From contig CM036758.1 in the NCBI GenBank assembly GCA_020796225.1, forward strand, positions 30,049,647 to 30,113,646: a DNA stretch of 64,000 nucleotides, in the 5' to 3' direction. Position 1 is the stretch's first letter; the number at the start of each line of letters is the position of its first letter. Below the pieces are notes generated by a model, which searched no databases, was not told the origin of the DNA, and saw only the letters and a list, made by a program, of their open reading frames with translations. The position numbers and the translations under genes are program-made. Shown piece by piece: positions 1-9,974 of this stretch. Source of the stretch: Arion vulgaris (taxonomy: Eukaryota; Mollusca; Gastropoda; Stylommatophora; Arionidae).

Positions 1-58
1 AACCTGGTACTCTTGGCACGTAAGACGAGACCCTAACCTCTACAACACAGAGATCCCT
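1..58 (-). repeat. SINE family D, 5' head fragment
   Basis: Read on the - strand this matches the first 60 bases of the full family D copies near 9393, 38745 and 52893 (the phrase around GCGTAGAGGTT and AAGGTACCAGGTT). Only the tRNA-like head is present, and the left-hand satellite begins just after it. The rest of the element is missing. Confidence 0.7.
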
Positions 59-75
59 TCTCGTTAACTTCCCCC

Positions 76-2019
76 ACAGTTCACTTAGTCACTTAGTCAC
101 TTAGTCAGATATCCAACCACAGTTCACTTAGTCAGATATCCAACCACAGTTCACTTAGTCAGATATCCAACCACAGTTCACTTAGTCAGATATCCAACCA
201 CAGTTCACTTAGATATCCAACCACAGTTCACTTAGTCAGATATCCAACCACAGTTCACTTAGTCAGATATCCAACTATAGTTAGCTGAGTCACTCAGTCA
301 GATATCCAACCACAGTTCACTTAGTCAGATATCCAACCACAGTTCACTTAGTCAGATATCCAACTATAGTTAGCTGAGTCACTCAGTCAGATATCCAACC
401 ACAGCTAGCTGAGTCACTCAGTCAGATATCCAACCACAGTTAGCTGAGTCACTCAGTCAGATATCCAACTATAGTTAGCTGAGTCACTCAGTCAGATATC
501 CAACTATAGTTAGCTGAATCACTCAGTCAAACATCCAACTATAGTTAACTGAGTCACTCAGTCAAATATCCAACTATAGTTAGCTGAGTCACTCAGTCAG
601 ATATCCAACCACAGCTAGCTGAGTCACTAAGTCAGATATCCAACCACAGTTAGCTGAGTCACTCAGTCAGATATCCAACTATAGTTAGCTGAGTCACTCA
701 GTCAGATATCCAACTATAGTTAGCTGAGTCACTCAGTCAAATATTCAACTATAGTTAGCTGAATCACTCAGTCAAACATCCAACTATAGTTAACTGAGTC
801 ACTCAGTCAAATATCCAACTATAGTTAGCTGAGTCACTCAGTCAGATATCCAACTATAGTTAGCTGAATCACTCAGTCAGATATCCAACTATAGTTAGCT
901 GAGTCACTCAGTCAAACATCCAACTATAGTTAACTGAGTCACTCAGTCAAATATCCAACTATAGTTAGCTGAGTCACTCAGTCAGATATCCAACTATAGT
1001 TAGCTAAGTCACTCAGTCAGATATCCAACTATAGTTAGCTGAGTCACTCAGTCAAATATCCAACTATAGTTAGCTGAATCATTCAGTCAGATATCCAACT
1101 ATAGTTAGCTGAGTCACTCAGTCAAATATCCAACTATAGTTAGCTGAGTCACTCAGTCAGATATCCAACCACAGCTAGCTGAGTCACTCAGTCAGATATC
1201 CAACCACAGTTAGCTGAGTCACTCAGTCAGATATCCAACTATAGTTAGCTAAGTCACTCAGTCAGATATCCAATTATAGTTAGCTGAGTCATTCAGTCAA
1301 ATATTCAACTATAGTTAGCTGAGTCCCTCAGTCAGATATCCAACTATAGTTAGCTGAGTCACTCAGTCAGATATCCAACTATAGTTAGCTGAGTCACTCA
1401 GTCAAATATCCAACTATAGTTAGCTGAGTCACTCAGTCAGATATCCAACTATAGTTAGCTGAGTCACTCAGTCAGATATCCAACTATAGTTAGCTGAGTC
1501 ACTCAGTCAGATATCCAACTATAGTTAGCTGAGTCACTCAGTCAGATATCCAACTATAGTTAGCTGAGTCACTCAGTCAGATATCCAACTATAGTTAGCT
1601 AAGTCACTCAGTCAGATATCCAACTATAGTTAGCTGAGTCACTCAGTCAAATATCCAACTATAGTTAGCTGAATCATTCAGTCAGATATCCAACTATAGT
1701 TAGCTGAGTCACTCAGTCAAATATCCAACTATAGTTAGCTGAGTCACTCAGTCAGATATCCAACCACAGCTAGCTGAGTCACTCAGTCAGATATCCAACC
1801 ACAGTTAGCTGAGTCACTCAGTCAGATATCCAACTATAGTTAGCTAAGTCACTCAGTCAGATATCCAATTATAGTTAGCTGAGTCATTCAGTCAAATATT
1901 CAACTATAGTTAGCTGAGTCCCTCAGTCAGATATCCAACTATAGTTAGCTGAGTCACTCAGTCAGATATCCAACTATAGTTAGCTGAGTCACTCAGTCAG
2001 ATATCCAACTATAGTTAGC
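76..2019. repeat. 35-bp minisatellite (27-bp variant at left)
   Basis: About 50 copies of a 35-bp unit containing AGTTAGCTGAGTCACTCAGT and CAGATATCCAACTAT. The first 220 bases use a shorter 27-bp form, AGTTCACTTAGTCAGATATC plus CAACCAC, which lacks an 8-bp CACTYAGT duplication. Positions 1001-1420 and 1596-2015 share the same private variants (CAATTATAG, GTCCCTCAG) 595 bp apart, which is 17 units, so there is a higher-order duplication. No coding content. Confidence 0.97.
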
Positions 2020-2593
2020 TAAGCCGATTGTTGCGCACTGAGCACCCTTCGAGATATCTTTGGTGATTGCCAATTTAGCGCCTTAATCACCAGTTTTATT
2101 ATATGTTTTATATGTCAAGCGGAAACATAAGCTGGGAAGGGCGTCATAAGCAAAATGAAAACCACAATTGAAGGTTATTTTAAAGAATAAAACATTTAAG
2201 AGGCGGCATTTCGAAGACTTGCATCATACTGAGAAAATATACCGCACGGCCCTGGAAACACCTATGACAAGACAGTAATACATTTTAAAAAGTAAACGAA
2301 AAAGAGTGTGGGGTGGAAACGTCTCTATTCTCTATTTAAGACAGAATCTGATATTTGAGACGATAGACAGAGAAATTTAATCCTCTTGAATGTTACTTTT
2401 TATTATTTCACAGCAATTGAAGGATGTAATATAAAACTGGTATTGCTGAACAATAGATATTACTACACTGAGAGAGCATGTATATACAAACATATATACT
2501 TCTATATCGTCATTTGTTGACTTAAGCTTGACAACAACTTGTAATAGTAATATTACCAGCATGAGTTCATCAGATTTTCTAAATATTGCAACT
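2020..2593. other. unassigned AT-rich stretch
   Basis: No splice-bounded open frame or recognised repeat. 2030-2095 vaguely resembles the J-type repeat ends seen at 8690 and 62310 (GCACTGAGCACC, GATATC), but too weakly to call. Confidence 0.4.
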
Positions 2594-2840
2594 GTATAGC
2601 TGTAGCTTAAGCAGTAGTGAGCTCGATTACAACCCAAGCGTACCTGGTTCAAACACCGCGGTGGGCAGTTTGAAAGCAAAATTCGTTACCTTGGATTTTT
2701 ACGAACGGTAAACATAGACCTCACTGTTCAGAAAACAATGGGAAACTACTAACATATAAGTTGTGTCTAGAAAATCGACGACTCGTTTACTGTGGTTCAT
2801 GGCTACATTCTGTAAAGGATATGCCACGATTTCATCCAAT
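2594..2840 (+). repeat. SINE family C, near full length
   Basis: tRNA-like head with an A-box-like TAGCTTAAGCAGTAGTGAGC and a B-box-like TGGTTCAAACACC. The body includes GTTCAGAAAACAATGG and GTTTACTGTGGTTCATGGCT, ending near GGATATGCCACGATTTCA. Matches copies near 26935, 46655(-) and 58695. Confidence 0.88.
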
Positions 2841-3169
2841 ATGGTGAAAGTAGGAAGTCACTTGAGAATGCATAAGGAAAGTGTGGAACCAGCTAGCAAT
2901 GGGAACTATCAGCATGTATAAGCCTTATTATGTACTCACAGAAAGTGGGGGGGAAAGAGTATTTCCGAAATGCAGTCAAATCGCTGCTGGTAATCAATAA
3001 GAAAAAGATATTCTGTGTTATGTTATTTTTCGTTGTAACGGAGGGGGGAAGAATTTGATTACATTCATTACGTGGACTATTGTTACAAATGTAATTTTTA
3101 GTTTTAATAATTTTTTGTACAATATTTGAATATATATTTTATTTTTGTTTGGTGAATTAATTCGATGAT
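2841..3169. other. unassigned AT-rich stretch
   Basis: Contains short G runs and a T/A-rich block at 3040-3160. I see no gene or family match. Confidence 0.4.
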
Positions 3170-3222
3170 TTTCTTCTTCTTTGAACGCTCCACTTCGACA
3201 ACTTGTTAACTACTCTTTGTGA
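3170..3222 (-). repeat. SINE family B tail fragment
   Basis: Reverse complement of the family B 3' end (ATCACAAAGAGT, GGTTAACAAG, CGATATGGAGCG-like, then a GAA-rich tail). It abuts a family A copy in the same orientation, which suggests tail-to-tail targeting of GAA-rich tails. Confidence 0.65.
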
Positions 3223-3224
3223 TA

Positions 3225-3420
3225 CTTCTTCTTCTTCTTTGCGTTCGTTCTTTACCACCAATTTTAATCACTCTTTGTGATATGTTTGATCTTTGCCAAG
3301 AACGTGTATACGTTGCACATTGGTTTGGTAGGCCCATAAACGCATAGACTTCTACAAGTTTAGGACACATGCATCCGATTTCAGCCAAATCTCCTTAGTT
3401 GTCTCTTACGACATGTGTTG
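3225..3420 (-). repeat. SINE family A, 5'-truncated
   Basis: On the - strand it has CATGTCGTAAGAGACAACTA, AAATCGGATGCATGTGTCCT, GTAGAAGTCTATGCGTTTA, CTTGGCAAAGATCAAACATA and a GAAGAAGAAG tail, like the fuller copy at 39682-39932. The head is lost where the 25-bp array begins. Confidence 0.88.
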
Positions 3421-3612
3421 CCTCTTACTCGGTTGCTTGTTTGCTATCTAGTCTTGGTTGCTTGTTTACTAGCTAGTCTTGGTTGCTTGTTTGCTAGCTA
3501 GTCTCGGTTGCTTGTTTGCTAGCTAGTCTCGGTTGCTTGTTTGCTAGCTAGTCTCGGTTGCTTGTTTGCTAGCTAGTCTCAGTTGCTTGTTTGCTAGCTA
3601 GTCTCGGTTGAC
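3421..3612. repeat. 25-bp tandem array
   Basis: About 7-8 copies of TTGCTTGTTTGCTAGCTAGT plus CTCGG, with small substitutions. No coding meaning. Confidence 0.95.
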
Positions 3613-3642
3613 AGATATCTGGTCAGGACACAGATGTAGCGG

Positions 3643-3897
3643 CTATTTGTTAATTGTGTCATGATCAATCCTGATAATGAACCATTCAGGTTGCTGTAAG
3701 AGGCAGCACAGTACTTGGTCATACCTACGACTCTGGTATTCGAAGATGTCGGTTGTATGATGAGCAAGAAAATCTAATTCAAAGTGATAGTTGTCAGGGA
3801 ATCTGTCATGCCTGCTCAGTACCTCTGTTGAAGTTCGTTTGGTAAATGTTGACCAGATAAATCGCATACCACAAGTTTGTCTGTTTCCATGATGCAT
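3643..3897 (-). CDS. uncertain 84-residue open frame, unknown product
   Basis: Open on the - strand from an ATG near the 51-bp array to a stop next to the 25-bp array. The composition is protein-like (stretches such as DRFPDNYHFELDFLAHHTTD and WFIIRIDHDTI), not repetitive. No splice signals of good quality frame it and I recognise no domain. It may be a relic of a transposon-encoded protein or chance. Non-coding remains quite possible. Confidence 0.2.
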   Translation of the reverse strand: MHHGNRQTCGMRFIWSTFTKRTSTEVLSRHDRFPDNYHFELDFLAHHTTDIFEYQSRRYDQVLCCLLQQPEWFIIRIDHDTINK

Positions 3898-3950
3898 CGC
3901 GTAGGATAACTACAATCTTTGGTTAACTCTGTACCTTTGATATTTCTACA

Positions 3951-4155
3951 AGAGCAATGTGAATATGAAAAAAGAACAAATGCTTCTGTTCTGCAACCGA
4001 TTGAGCAATGTGAATATAAAAAAAGAACAAATGCTTCTGTTCTGCAACCGATTGAGCAATGTGAATATAAAAAAAGAACAAATGCTTCTGTTCTGCAACC
4101 GATTGAGCAATGTGAATATGAAAAAAGAACAAATGCTTCTGTTCTACAACCGATT
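3951..4155. repeat. 51-bp tandem array, 4 copies
   Basis: Four near-identical units beginning GAGCAATGTGAATATRAAAA and ending CTGCAACCGATT. Because 51 is 17 codons, three frames stay open (+ strand frame repeat EQCEYKKRTNASVLQPI). The uniform third positions show tandem duplication, not selection, so I do not call a protein. Confidence 0.93.
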
Positions 4156-4184
4156 GATATTAAAAAGGGTTAGCTATTAAAGAG

Positions 4185-4435
4185 CATAACATTAATTTCG
4201 GACACAGTAAACGACATGAGTACCTAGAGAAGATAATTTTGGAGAGAATGGTGCCTGGAAGAAGAATGAGAGGAAGAACGAGAAGACGATGTATGCAAGA
4301 TGTCATTGACGATCTGAGAATGATTGCTGCTGGCACCGGTCAACTTGCACAGAACAGCGAGTTTTTCAGGACTGATGTCATGAGAGCCAAGTTCCGGACA
4401 AGCTACTTGATGATGATGAATGTGAATATATAAAT
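4185..4435 (+). mobile_element. non-LTR retrotransposon 3' ORF end, degenerate
   Basis: The + frame gives ILERMVPGRRMRGRTRRRC and QDVIDDLRM, the basic GRxRGRxRRRW-like tail found at the C-terminus of many LINE ORF2 proteins. A closely related copy lies at 10745-11010 (VPGRRIRGRPRRRCVQDAV). No reverse transcriptase core remains. Confidence 0.8.
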
Positions 4436-4453
4436 GTATCACAAAGCAGGTTG

Positions 4454-4795
4454 GGGGACTGCCTAGAGTAGTTGATAGTAGCTCGGCCTGCTAGCTGTGA
4501 GACGCCTCATAGCTCGGGTTCGAACCTGCTGTCCGGCATTTGTTCGAGTCCCTGGTCTTACTCAGGACGATAACGTGAGTACCTCTGAAGTCGGAGAAAA
4601 TCTGCCTGTATGGCGAGGAATACTAATTACGAGTACATTGAGCACACGGCTACCAGTGTAAAGTAATTTACAATGTGCACGCTGCTGCCATTGTAAGAAA
4701 TTGGGAAAAAACGGATTTTCACGCAAAAATCAGTTTCAGAGATGAAACTTCGTCCGAGTTGAAAGCGGACGAAAAAAAGAAGAAACAAAGCAGGT
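4454..4795 (+). repeat. SINE family E, full length
   Basis: Head GGGGACTGCCTAGAGTAGTT and a tRNA B box GGGTTCGAACCTG. The body includes GGTCTTACTCAGGACGATAA, CTCTGAAGTCGGAGAAAATC and GATTTTCACGCAAAAATCAG, then an A/G-rich tail. A second copy at 21075 matches over its whole length. B-box spacing from the head fits RNA polymerase III transcription. Confidence 0.92.
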
Positions 4796-4858
4796 TCTAA
4801 ACTTTTTTTAAAAAAGCATTTTAAATTTGCATATTAACTTCCCATACATATATTTCAG

Positions 4859-5204
4859 AAAGCCACGTATCCGAGACCCGCTATGACAGACATGTAACAA
4901 CATGAAGATATGAACGGATTACGTACACCTTCAAGACTTAGAGTATCATGTTACAGTATTACGATATTGAATGACAATCATGTCATCAATGCCATCTTAC
5001 ATCCATAATGGAGTATCACCTTTGACTCCTATGATGAACTTCAACCATCAGTATCAATCACAGCCTAACTACCAACATACAATCCCAGTCATTTCATCAC
5101 CCAGTACAGCACTACCTGCTCCTACTATAAGTACTTCTGTATCCAGTCAAATATCATCTAGCCAAAATGGTTACACTCATCATCAACCAGAAACTATTCC
5201 ACAT
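4859..5204 (+). CDS. possible 5' exon with start codon, S/T/P/Q-rich product
   Basis: An acceptor (TATATTTCAG) ends at 4858 and a near-consensus donor CAT|GTGAGT starts at 5205. All three frames carry stops at the 5' side, so coding must start inside, at ATG 4971 (preceded by an in-frame TGA) or ATG 4980. This leaves 78 codons ending in phase 0. The predicted peptide is rich in Ser, Thr, Pro and Gln (MSSMPSYIHNGVSPLTPMM, SSPSTALPAPTISTSVSS), as in activation or linker regions of transcription factors. It lies on the same strand and 15 kb upstream of the p53-like exon at 20475, but the phases do not join directly (phase 0 donor against a phase 2 acceptor). An unseen small exon, the weaker acceptor at 20448, or a 5'UTR/uORF role would be needed. 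It could also belong to another gene. Confidence 0.42.
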
Positions 5205-5211
5205 GTGAGTA

Positions 5212-5290
5212 TTTTTTCATCATTCTCATCATCATCATCATTATCATTATCACAAGGTCAACCACATCATCATCATCATCATCACTATCA
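5212..5290. repeat. TCA/CAT trinucleotide microsatellite
   Basis: Imperfect ATC/CAT repeats just inside the intron after the 5205 donor. The reading frame of the preceding exon continues through it as Ser and His runs to a stop at 5310, so an unspliced read-through would end in poly-His. Confidence 0.9.
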
Positions 5291-5294
5291 TTGT

Positions 5295-5405
5295 GCAGAG
5301 AATGATTTCTAAATTGATTGACTTGTTTAGTTCGTAGTCTTCTTCTAATTTCTTGATTTTTAATTTTATCTCTCATTGTTACTCCTGCAGTTTTTTCTCT
5401 CTCTC
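5295..5405 (-). mobile_element. LINE ORF2 C-terminal fragment
   Basis: The - strand reads TAGVTMRDKIKNQEIRRRL, matching the block AGVTIRDKIRNEEIRRRL at 12408-12480 and VTRRDRLRNEDIRKK at 45250. This is the segment just before the retrotransposon C-terminal GRPxxRW region. Confidence 0.75.
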
Positions 5406-5409
5406 TCTC

Positions 5410-5738
5410 CTCGATCACCGCCTAGATTGATGTACCAGATATCCCCATAAATTCTATTCTTGTGGAAATCTGATTCATGCAGCGTTAGCATTGGTGTGTT
5501 TTACGTCACATCTTCAGCACCATTTGGAGCTCTGGTGCCTATCCTACGGTGATGTGTCCAGTTTCAGCCAGCGTTTACTCGGTTCGCTCTCCGTTCTGTA
5601 GCCATCTAGTGTTTTATATGGTGTGGGGTAGCTAGCACTACATTCAACCTCCTTAGTCGTCGCTTAAGACATGCGTGGCAGGTAACAGTGGTTCTATTCT
5701 TTACACCCCAATTTGGGCCCCGGTAACAACTCGGGCGT
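5410..5738 (-). repeat. SINE family A' (A-type head, distinct 3' half)
   Basis: On the - strand it starts with the family A head (GGGGCCCAAATTGGGGTGTA, CCACTGTTACCTGCCACGCA). It then diverges to GTAGCTACCCCACACC, CACTAGATGGCTACAGAACG and a 3' part with AATCAGATTTCCACAAGAAT. The same structure occurs at 32055(+) and 35015(-). Confidence 0.87.
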
Positions 5739-6104
5739 ACGCAGCTCTTTTAAGACATCTAATCTCTGTTGTTATGCTTTTCCGTCCAACAGCTGTTGTC
5801 AGCGACCACGTTTGACATTGACAACAAAACGTTGACCAAATAACAGTTTTTATGAGATTTGGCTTACTACTCACAATCATCTCTATATGTGTCAGAAGAG
5901 TTGTTTGTTGTCCCCGTACCTGGTTTGTCTTTGTTCAGCGTATGTTGATTTCTATATCCATTTTCCAGTCTGAAGTGAGAACTTCTAGATATTTTAACTT
6001 TCTTGTTTGTGTAATAACTGTGTTTAAAAAAAGTTTTATTGGAACTGTTGACTGTCAAAAACTTTCTCCTGGCCTACACATACAACTCGCCTGTATGTTG
6101 TCAG
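5739..6104. other. unassigned stretch
   Basis: No recognised repeat. A + frame from 5852 is open but runs into the neighbouring SINE and shows no domain, so I leave it uncalled. Confidence 0.4.
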
Positions 6105-6350
6105 TGCTCTCAAGGGGAGCAAAGAATAGTAACACTGTGACCTACAAGGCATGTCGTAAGAGACGACTGGTGTAGGACCTAGGAAGCTACCTAGTAAATA
6201 AAAAGCATCGTAGAAATCGGTTGTGCTGGCCTGCTTGTAGGTCACTAACTGGCACAACGTACAATCGCTTTAGGCTCGGATCACATACAAATTACAAAGA
6301 GTGGTTTAACAAGTGGTCAAATGGAGCATTCAAGAAGAAGATACGTGAAC
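6105..6350 (+). repeat. SINE family B
   Basis: Contains GCAAAGAATAGTAACACTGT, GACCTACAAGGCATGTCGTA, CTAGTAAATAAAAAGCATCG, GGCACAACGTACAATCGCTT and ends with the AACAAGTGGTC...GGAG motif. Head partly lost. Confidence 0.9.
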
Positions 6351-6404
6351 TTTAAGCTGGTGTCATATAATTTGATTTTTCTGTCAGTTTTTTATCTGAG
6401 CTTT

Positions 6405-6580
6405 ATCTTCTTATTTCAACGCTTCATATCGACCACTTGTTCAAGCATTCTTTGTGATTTCTATGTGATCTGAGCCTAAGAGCGATTGTACGTTGTGCCA
6501 GTTATGCACCTACAATTAGGCCAGCACATCATATTTCTGCGACGCTTTTTATTTACTAGGTAGCTTCTACCCTCTACCTC
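6405..6580 (-). repeat. SINE family B, partial
   Basis: Reverse-strand copy covering the 3' two thirds of family B (GCACAACGTACAATCGCTCT, CTAGTAAATAAAAAGCGTCG). It faces the 6105 copy and is followed by another + copy, making a cluster of three. Confidence 0.87.
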
Positions 6581-6639
6581 AGCTGGCATCACACCGGCGA
6601 CTGTGAATCTGTATTGAAGTTTTAGTGATATCAGTCTCC

Positions 6640-6860
6640 AGTCTGGTTCCGGGACCCGCATGGGAAGCAAAGAATAGTACCACTGCGACCTACAAGACAT
6701 GTAAGAGGCGACTGATTTAGGACCTTGGGAAGCTACCCTAGTAAATAAACAGCATTACAGAAATCACATGTGCTGGCCTACTTGTAAGCGCATAACTGGC
6801 ACAACGTACAATCACTCTTAGGCTCAGATCGCATACAAAGCACACAGATTGGTTAACAAT
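6640..6860 (+). repeat. SINE family B
   Basis: Starts with the head CCGGGACCCGCATGGGAAGC and runs to the CACACAGATTGGTTAACAA end. Several one-base gaps relative to other copies. Confidence 0.9.
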
Positions 6861-6865
6861 AAGTA

Positions 6866-7140
6866 AAAAAGGTAAAGGGACCCTTTCATACCTCGTGGTA
6901 TATAGGTCAATACAGTGTTAGGCCTGTATTTTTCATTGACCGTCGCACACGATGGGTGATGTGGTCAGCATCACGCCGGCCGCCTTTACTTTCCCAGAGC
7001 AGTTTGACCCAGTTGAGCTGGGTCGACCTGAGAGCCATCGCGGTCGGGAAAAATTCCACGCGCATTGCGAGTGAACCAGACCACCAGCCTGAGAAGCGAG
7101 TTGACTAAACTACGCTACAGCGGCTCTCTGTTAACAAGTG
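6866..7140 (-). repeat. SINE family G
   Basis: On the - strand the head is GAGAGCCGCTGTAGCGTAGT, followed by a GGTCTGGTTC B-box-like segment. The body includes CATCGTGTGCGACGGTCAAT and ATACCACGAGGTATGAAAGG. It matches 57166-57420(-). This copy lacks scattered single bases compared with the other. Confidence 0.85.
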
Positions 7141-7164
7141 GTCATAGAAACGTTGAGAAAGAAT

Positions 7165-7690
7165 ATCGATGTTACATTTGCATTGACTAACACTGCGATT
7201 GACTAACTATCGCATTGACAACTACGCGTATTGACTAACTACTGCGCATTGACAACTCGCGATTGACAACTACGCGTATTGACAACTACGCGCATACAAC
7301 TACGCGATTGACACTATCGCGCATTGACAACTACTGCGCATCCATTGCAACATGCGCTTGACTGACACTGATGCGTATTGACTAACTACTGCGTATTGAC
7401 TAACACTGCGCATTGACTTGATACACTGCGCATTGACTAACTACTGCGCATTGACTAACTACTGCGCATTGACTAACTACTGCGCATTGACTAACTACTG
7501 CGATTGACTAACTACTGCGCATTGACTAACTACTGCGCATTGACTAACTACTGCGATTGACTAACTACTGCGCATTGACTAACTACTGCGCATTGACTAA
7601 CTACTGCGTATTTACTAACTACTCGATTGACTAACTACTGCGTCATTGACAACTACTGCATTGACTAACTACTGCGCATTGACTAACTAC
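7165..7690. repeat. 18-bp tandem array (TTGACTAACTACTGCGCA)
   Basis: About 28 copies. The right part is regular. The left part (7165-7400) is riddled with single-base losses, for example GACAACTACGCG, suggesting poor consensus quality as well as decay. Confidence 0.93.
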
Positions 7691-8385
7691 TCATATCATT
7701 ACATTCAGACCGTGACAGTCCTCTCTCATCAAATGTTTGCATTGACTAACTACTGCATATCTATCACATTCAGACCGTGACAGTCCTCTCTCATCAAATG
7801 TTTGCATTGACTAACTACTGCATATCTATCACATTCAGACCGTGACAGTCCTCTCTCATCAAATGTTTGCATTGACTAACTACTGCGTATCTATCACATT
7901 CAGACCGTGACAGTCCTCTCTCATCAAATGTTTGCATTGACTAACTACTGCGTATCTATCACATTCAGACTGTGACAGTCCTCTCTCATCAAATGTTTGC
8001 ATTGACTAACTACTGCATATCTATCACATTCAGACTGTGACAGTCCTCTCTCATCAAATGTTTGCATTGACTAACTACTGCATATCTATCACATTCAGAC
8101 CGTGACAATCCTCTCTCATCAAATGTTTGCATTGACTAACTACTGCGTATCTATCACATTCAGACTGTGACAGTCCTCTCTCATCACATGTTTGCATTGA
8201 CTAACTACTGCATATCTATCACATTCAGACTGTGACAGTCCTCTCTCATCAAATGTTTGCATTGACTAACTACTGCATATCTATCACATTCAGACCGTGA
8301 CAGTCCTCTCTCATCAAATGTTTGCATTGACTAACTACTGCATATCTATCACATTCAGACCGTGACAGTCCTCTCTCATCAAATG
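7687..8385. repeat. 65-bp tandem array, about 10-11 copies
   Basis: Unit: ATCTATCACATTCAGACCGT, GACAGTCCTCTCTCATCAAA, TGTTTGCATTGACTAACTAC, TGCAT. Its last part contains the 18-bp motif of the adjacent array, so the 65-mer grew from an 18-mer joined to unique sequence. Confidence 0.96.
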
Positions 8386-8990
8386 ACCAACATGATAAAG
8401 CCTCATCTAAAGCTGACTTGTCCTCAATCTGTGATGGCAATCCCAAGCAATCGTCCAAACAATCTGTCAAGCAGTATACCAGAGTCTTGCAACACTCGAA
8501 TGACAACAATCAACTTGAACCCAAACTGTCGGTGAGTAAATTGTCAATACAGAGAATATGAATAAGTGTGTCAGATATCAACATTAATCTCGTGATATAA
8601 ATGCGATGTACGACAATCTATAAATCTGAGGTGGTCAGATCGAATCTGATCGTTATTGGTTATTGGTTACTAAACTGACGTCATTGCACTCCGGGCAAAC
8701 CCATAGGTGCTCAGTCTCCCCAACAGATATCGAAGAGTTTGCATACTGATGGTTCCTGTGGCTCGTTGATTAAACACACCTCTCACTCTGCCTCTCAGGC
8801 ATCCAGTTCGACTTGAACAACGGGTCGATATAGAATCTGATCAGATCTATGGAGGAAATCGTTTGGGTGGATGCGGTAATACTGAGTAAATATGCGATTG
8901 AACAAAGACAGGTATATACAGTATTATATAAGTAGTGAAAAATGAATGATTAAATATTAAAATAAACAGCACTCGACATATATCTTGTGA
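8386..8990. other. mostly unassigned; J-type repeat at about 8650-8790 (-)
   Basis: 8650-8790 resembles, in reverse orientation, 62265-62350: AACGAGCCACAGGAACCATC, then GGGGAGACTGAGCACC and GTGCAATGACGTCAGT. This may be another tRNA-headed SINE. The rest shows no gene. Confidence 0.5.
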
Positions 8991-8999
8991 TATATAGTA

Positions 9000-9345
9000 A
9001 CAACCGATCTCTTCAGCGAATTTTCAAACTGAGATGGTATGATAGAGTTACAAACACAGACCTGTGGATAAGAACAGAACAGGAATCCATGATGACCCAG
9101 GTTAAGAGGAGAAAATGGCGATGGGTCGGGTATACCCTATGGAAGACACATTCGAGTGTCACTAAACAAGCACTTGAGTGGAACCCGCAAGAGAAACGGA
9201 AAAAGGACGCCTTAAACAGACCTGGAGACGAAGTCTTCTTGAGGAACTGAAGAGTGTTGACTATCTTAGGAGACCATAAAGAAAACAGTCAGAAAAGTGG
9301 CATTAGGCCTATGCTCCACCAGGAGCAGAGAGGAGTAAGGAAGGA
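9000..9345 (+). mobile_element. LINE ORF2 C-terminal remnant
   Basis: The + frame reads WYDRVTNTDLWIRT, KRRKWRWVGYTLWK and VTKQALEWNPQEKRKKD. This is the W-x-GH-x-LRK / QALxWNPQGKRKRGRP block typical of LINE ORF2 C-termini. A frameshift at 9240 separates it from a short downstream tail ending CCACCAGGAGCAGAGAGGAG. Confidence 0.85.
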
Positions 9346-9392
9346 AAGATATAAAGTAAAATAAAGTTTGTGAGAAAGAAAACTAATCACGT

Positions 9393-9825
9393 GATCTCTG
9401 TAGCGTAGAGGTTCGGTGATCGTCTCTCGTGCCAAAGGTACCAGGTTCGCTTCCTCGTGGAGCCATCTGATATTTTCCCAGAGATCTCTGATATCAGTGT
9501 AGGTGAGATCGAGTTCCTGGTCCTATCGGAGACGGATGAGAAAACGTAGATCTCGTGTTAAATTTGAGCACGTAAAATAACCCTTGTCAGTTCAAAGTCG
9601 AGAAGAACAGGCTGGAAATCACTGCTGGCAAAATTCATGAGAAATATTACAAATAAAATTACTACAAAAATATCACTTCTTCAAAATTAAATCCGTAACT
9701 CTCGCCGGTGCTAGGGCTCGTGCACTGCAGCTAAGATCTTTGTAAACAAGAGATCGGAGCACACATGGTTTACTCACCGAAGTGCAGTGATGATGGTCCT
9801 CTATCAATCAATCAATAATCACATG
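9393..9825 (+). repeat. SINE family D, full length
   Basis: Head CTCTGTAGCGTAGAGGTTCG with a B-box-like region CAGGTTCGCTTCC. The body includes GAGATCGAGTTCCTGGTCCT, ATCGGAGACGGATGA, TTTGAGCACGTAAAATAACC and a 3' half CTCGCCGGTGCTAGGGCTCG to GAAGTGCAGTGATGATGG with a CAATCAATCAAT end. Family D is the longest SINE here, at about 430 bp. Confidence 0.92.
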
Positions 9826-9974
9826 ATTTCAAAATGTTAGTACTGTGAGATTCCCAAAACATAGAATTGCGATGCGGTTATAAAATTACTTTAACTTAAT
9901 TTGTTAAGAAATTGTAGAATAACTTGTTTACTACATAGTACACAAACAAAGTTAGGTATCTACTTCTTCTTCTT
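9826..9974. other. short AT-rich spacer
   Basis: Nothing recognised. Confidence 0.4.

Noticed and set aside
76..8385. Possible CRISPR array, because of regular repeats
   Set aside because: Units are contiguous, with no unique spacers, in an animal-type genome full of SINEs and LINEs.
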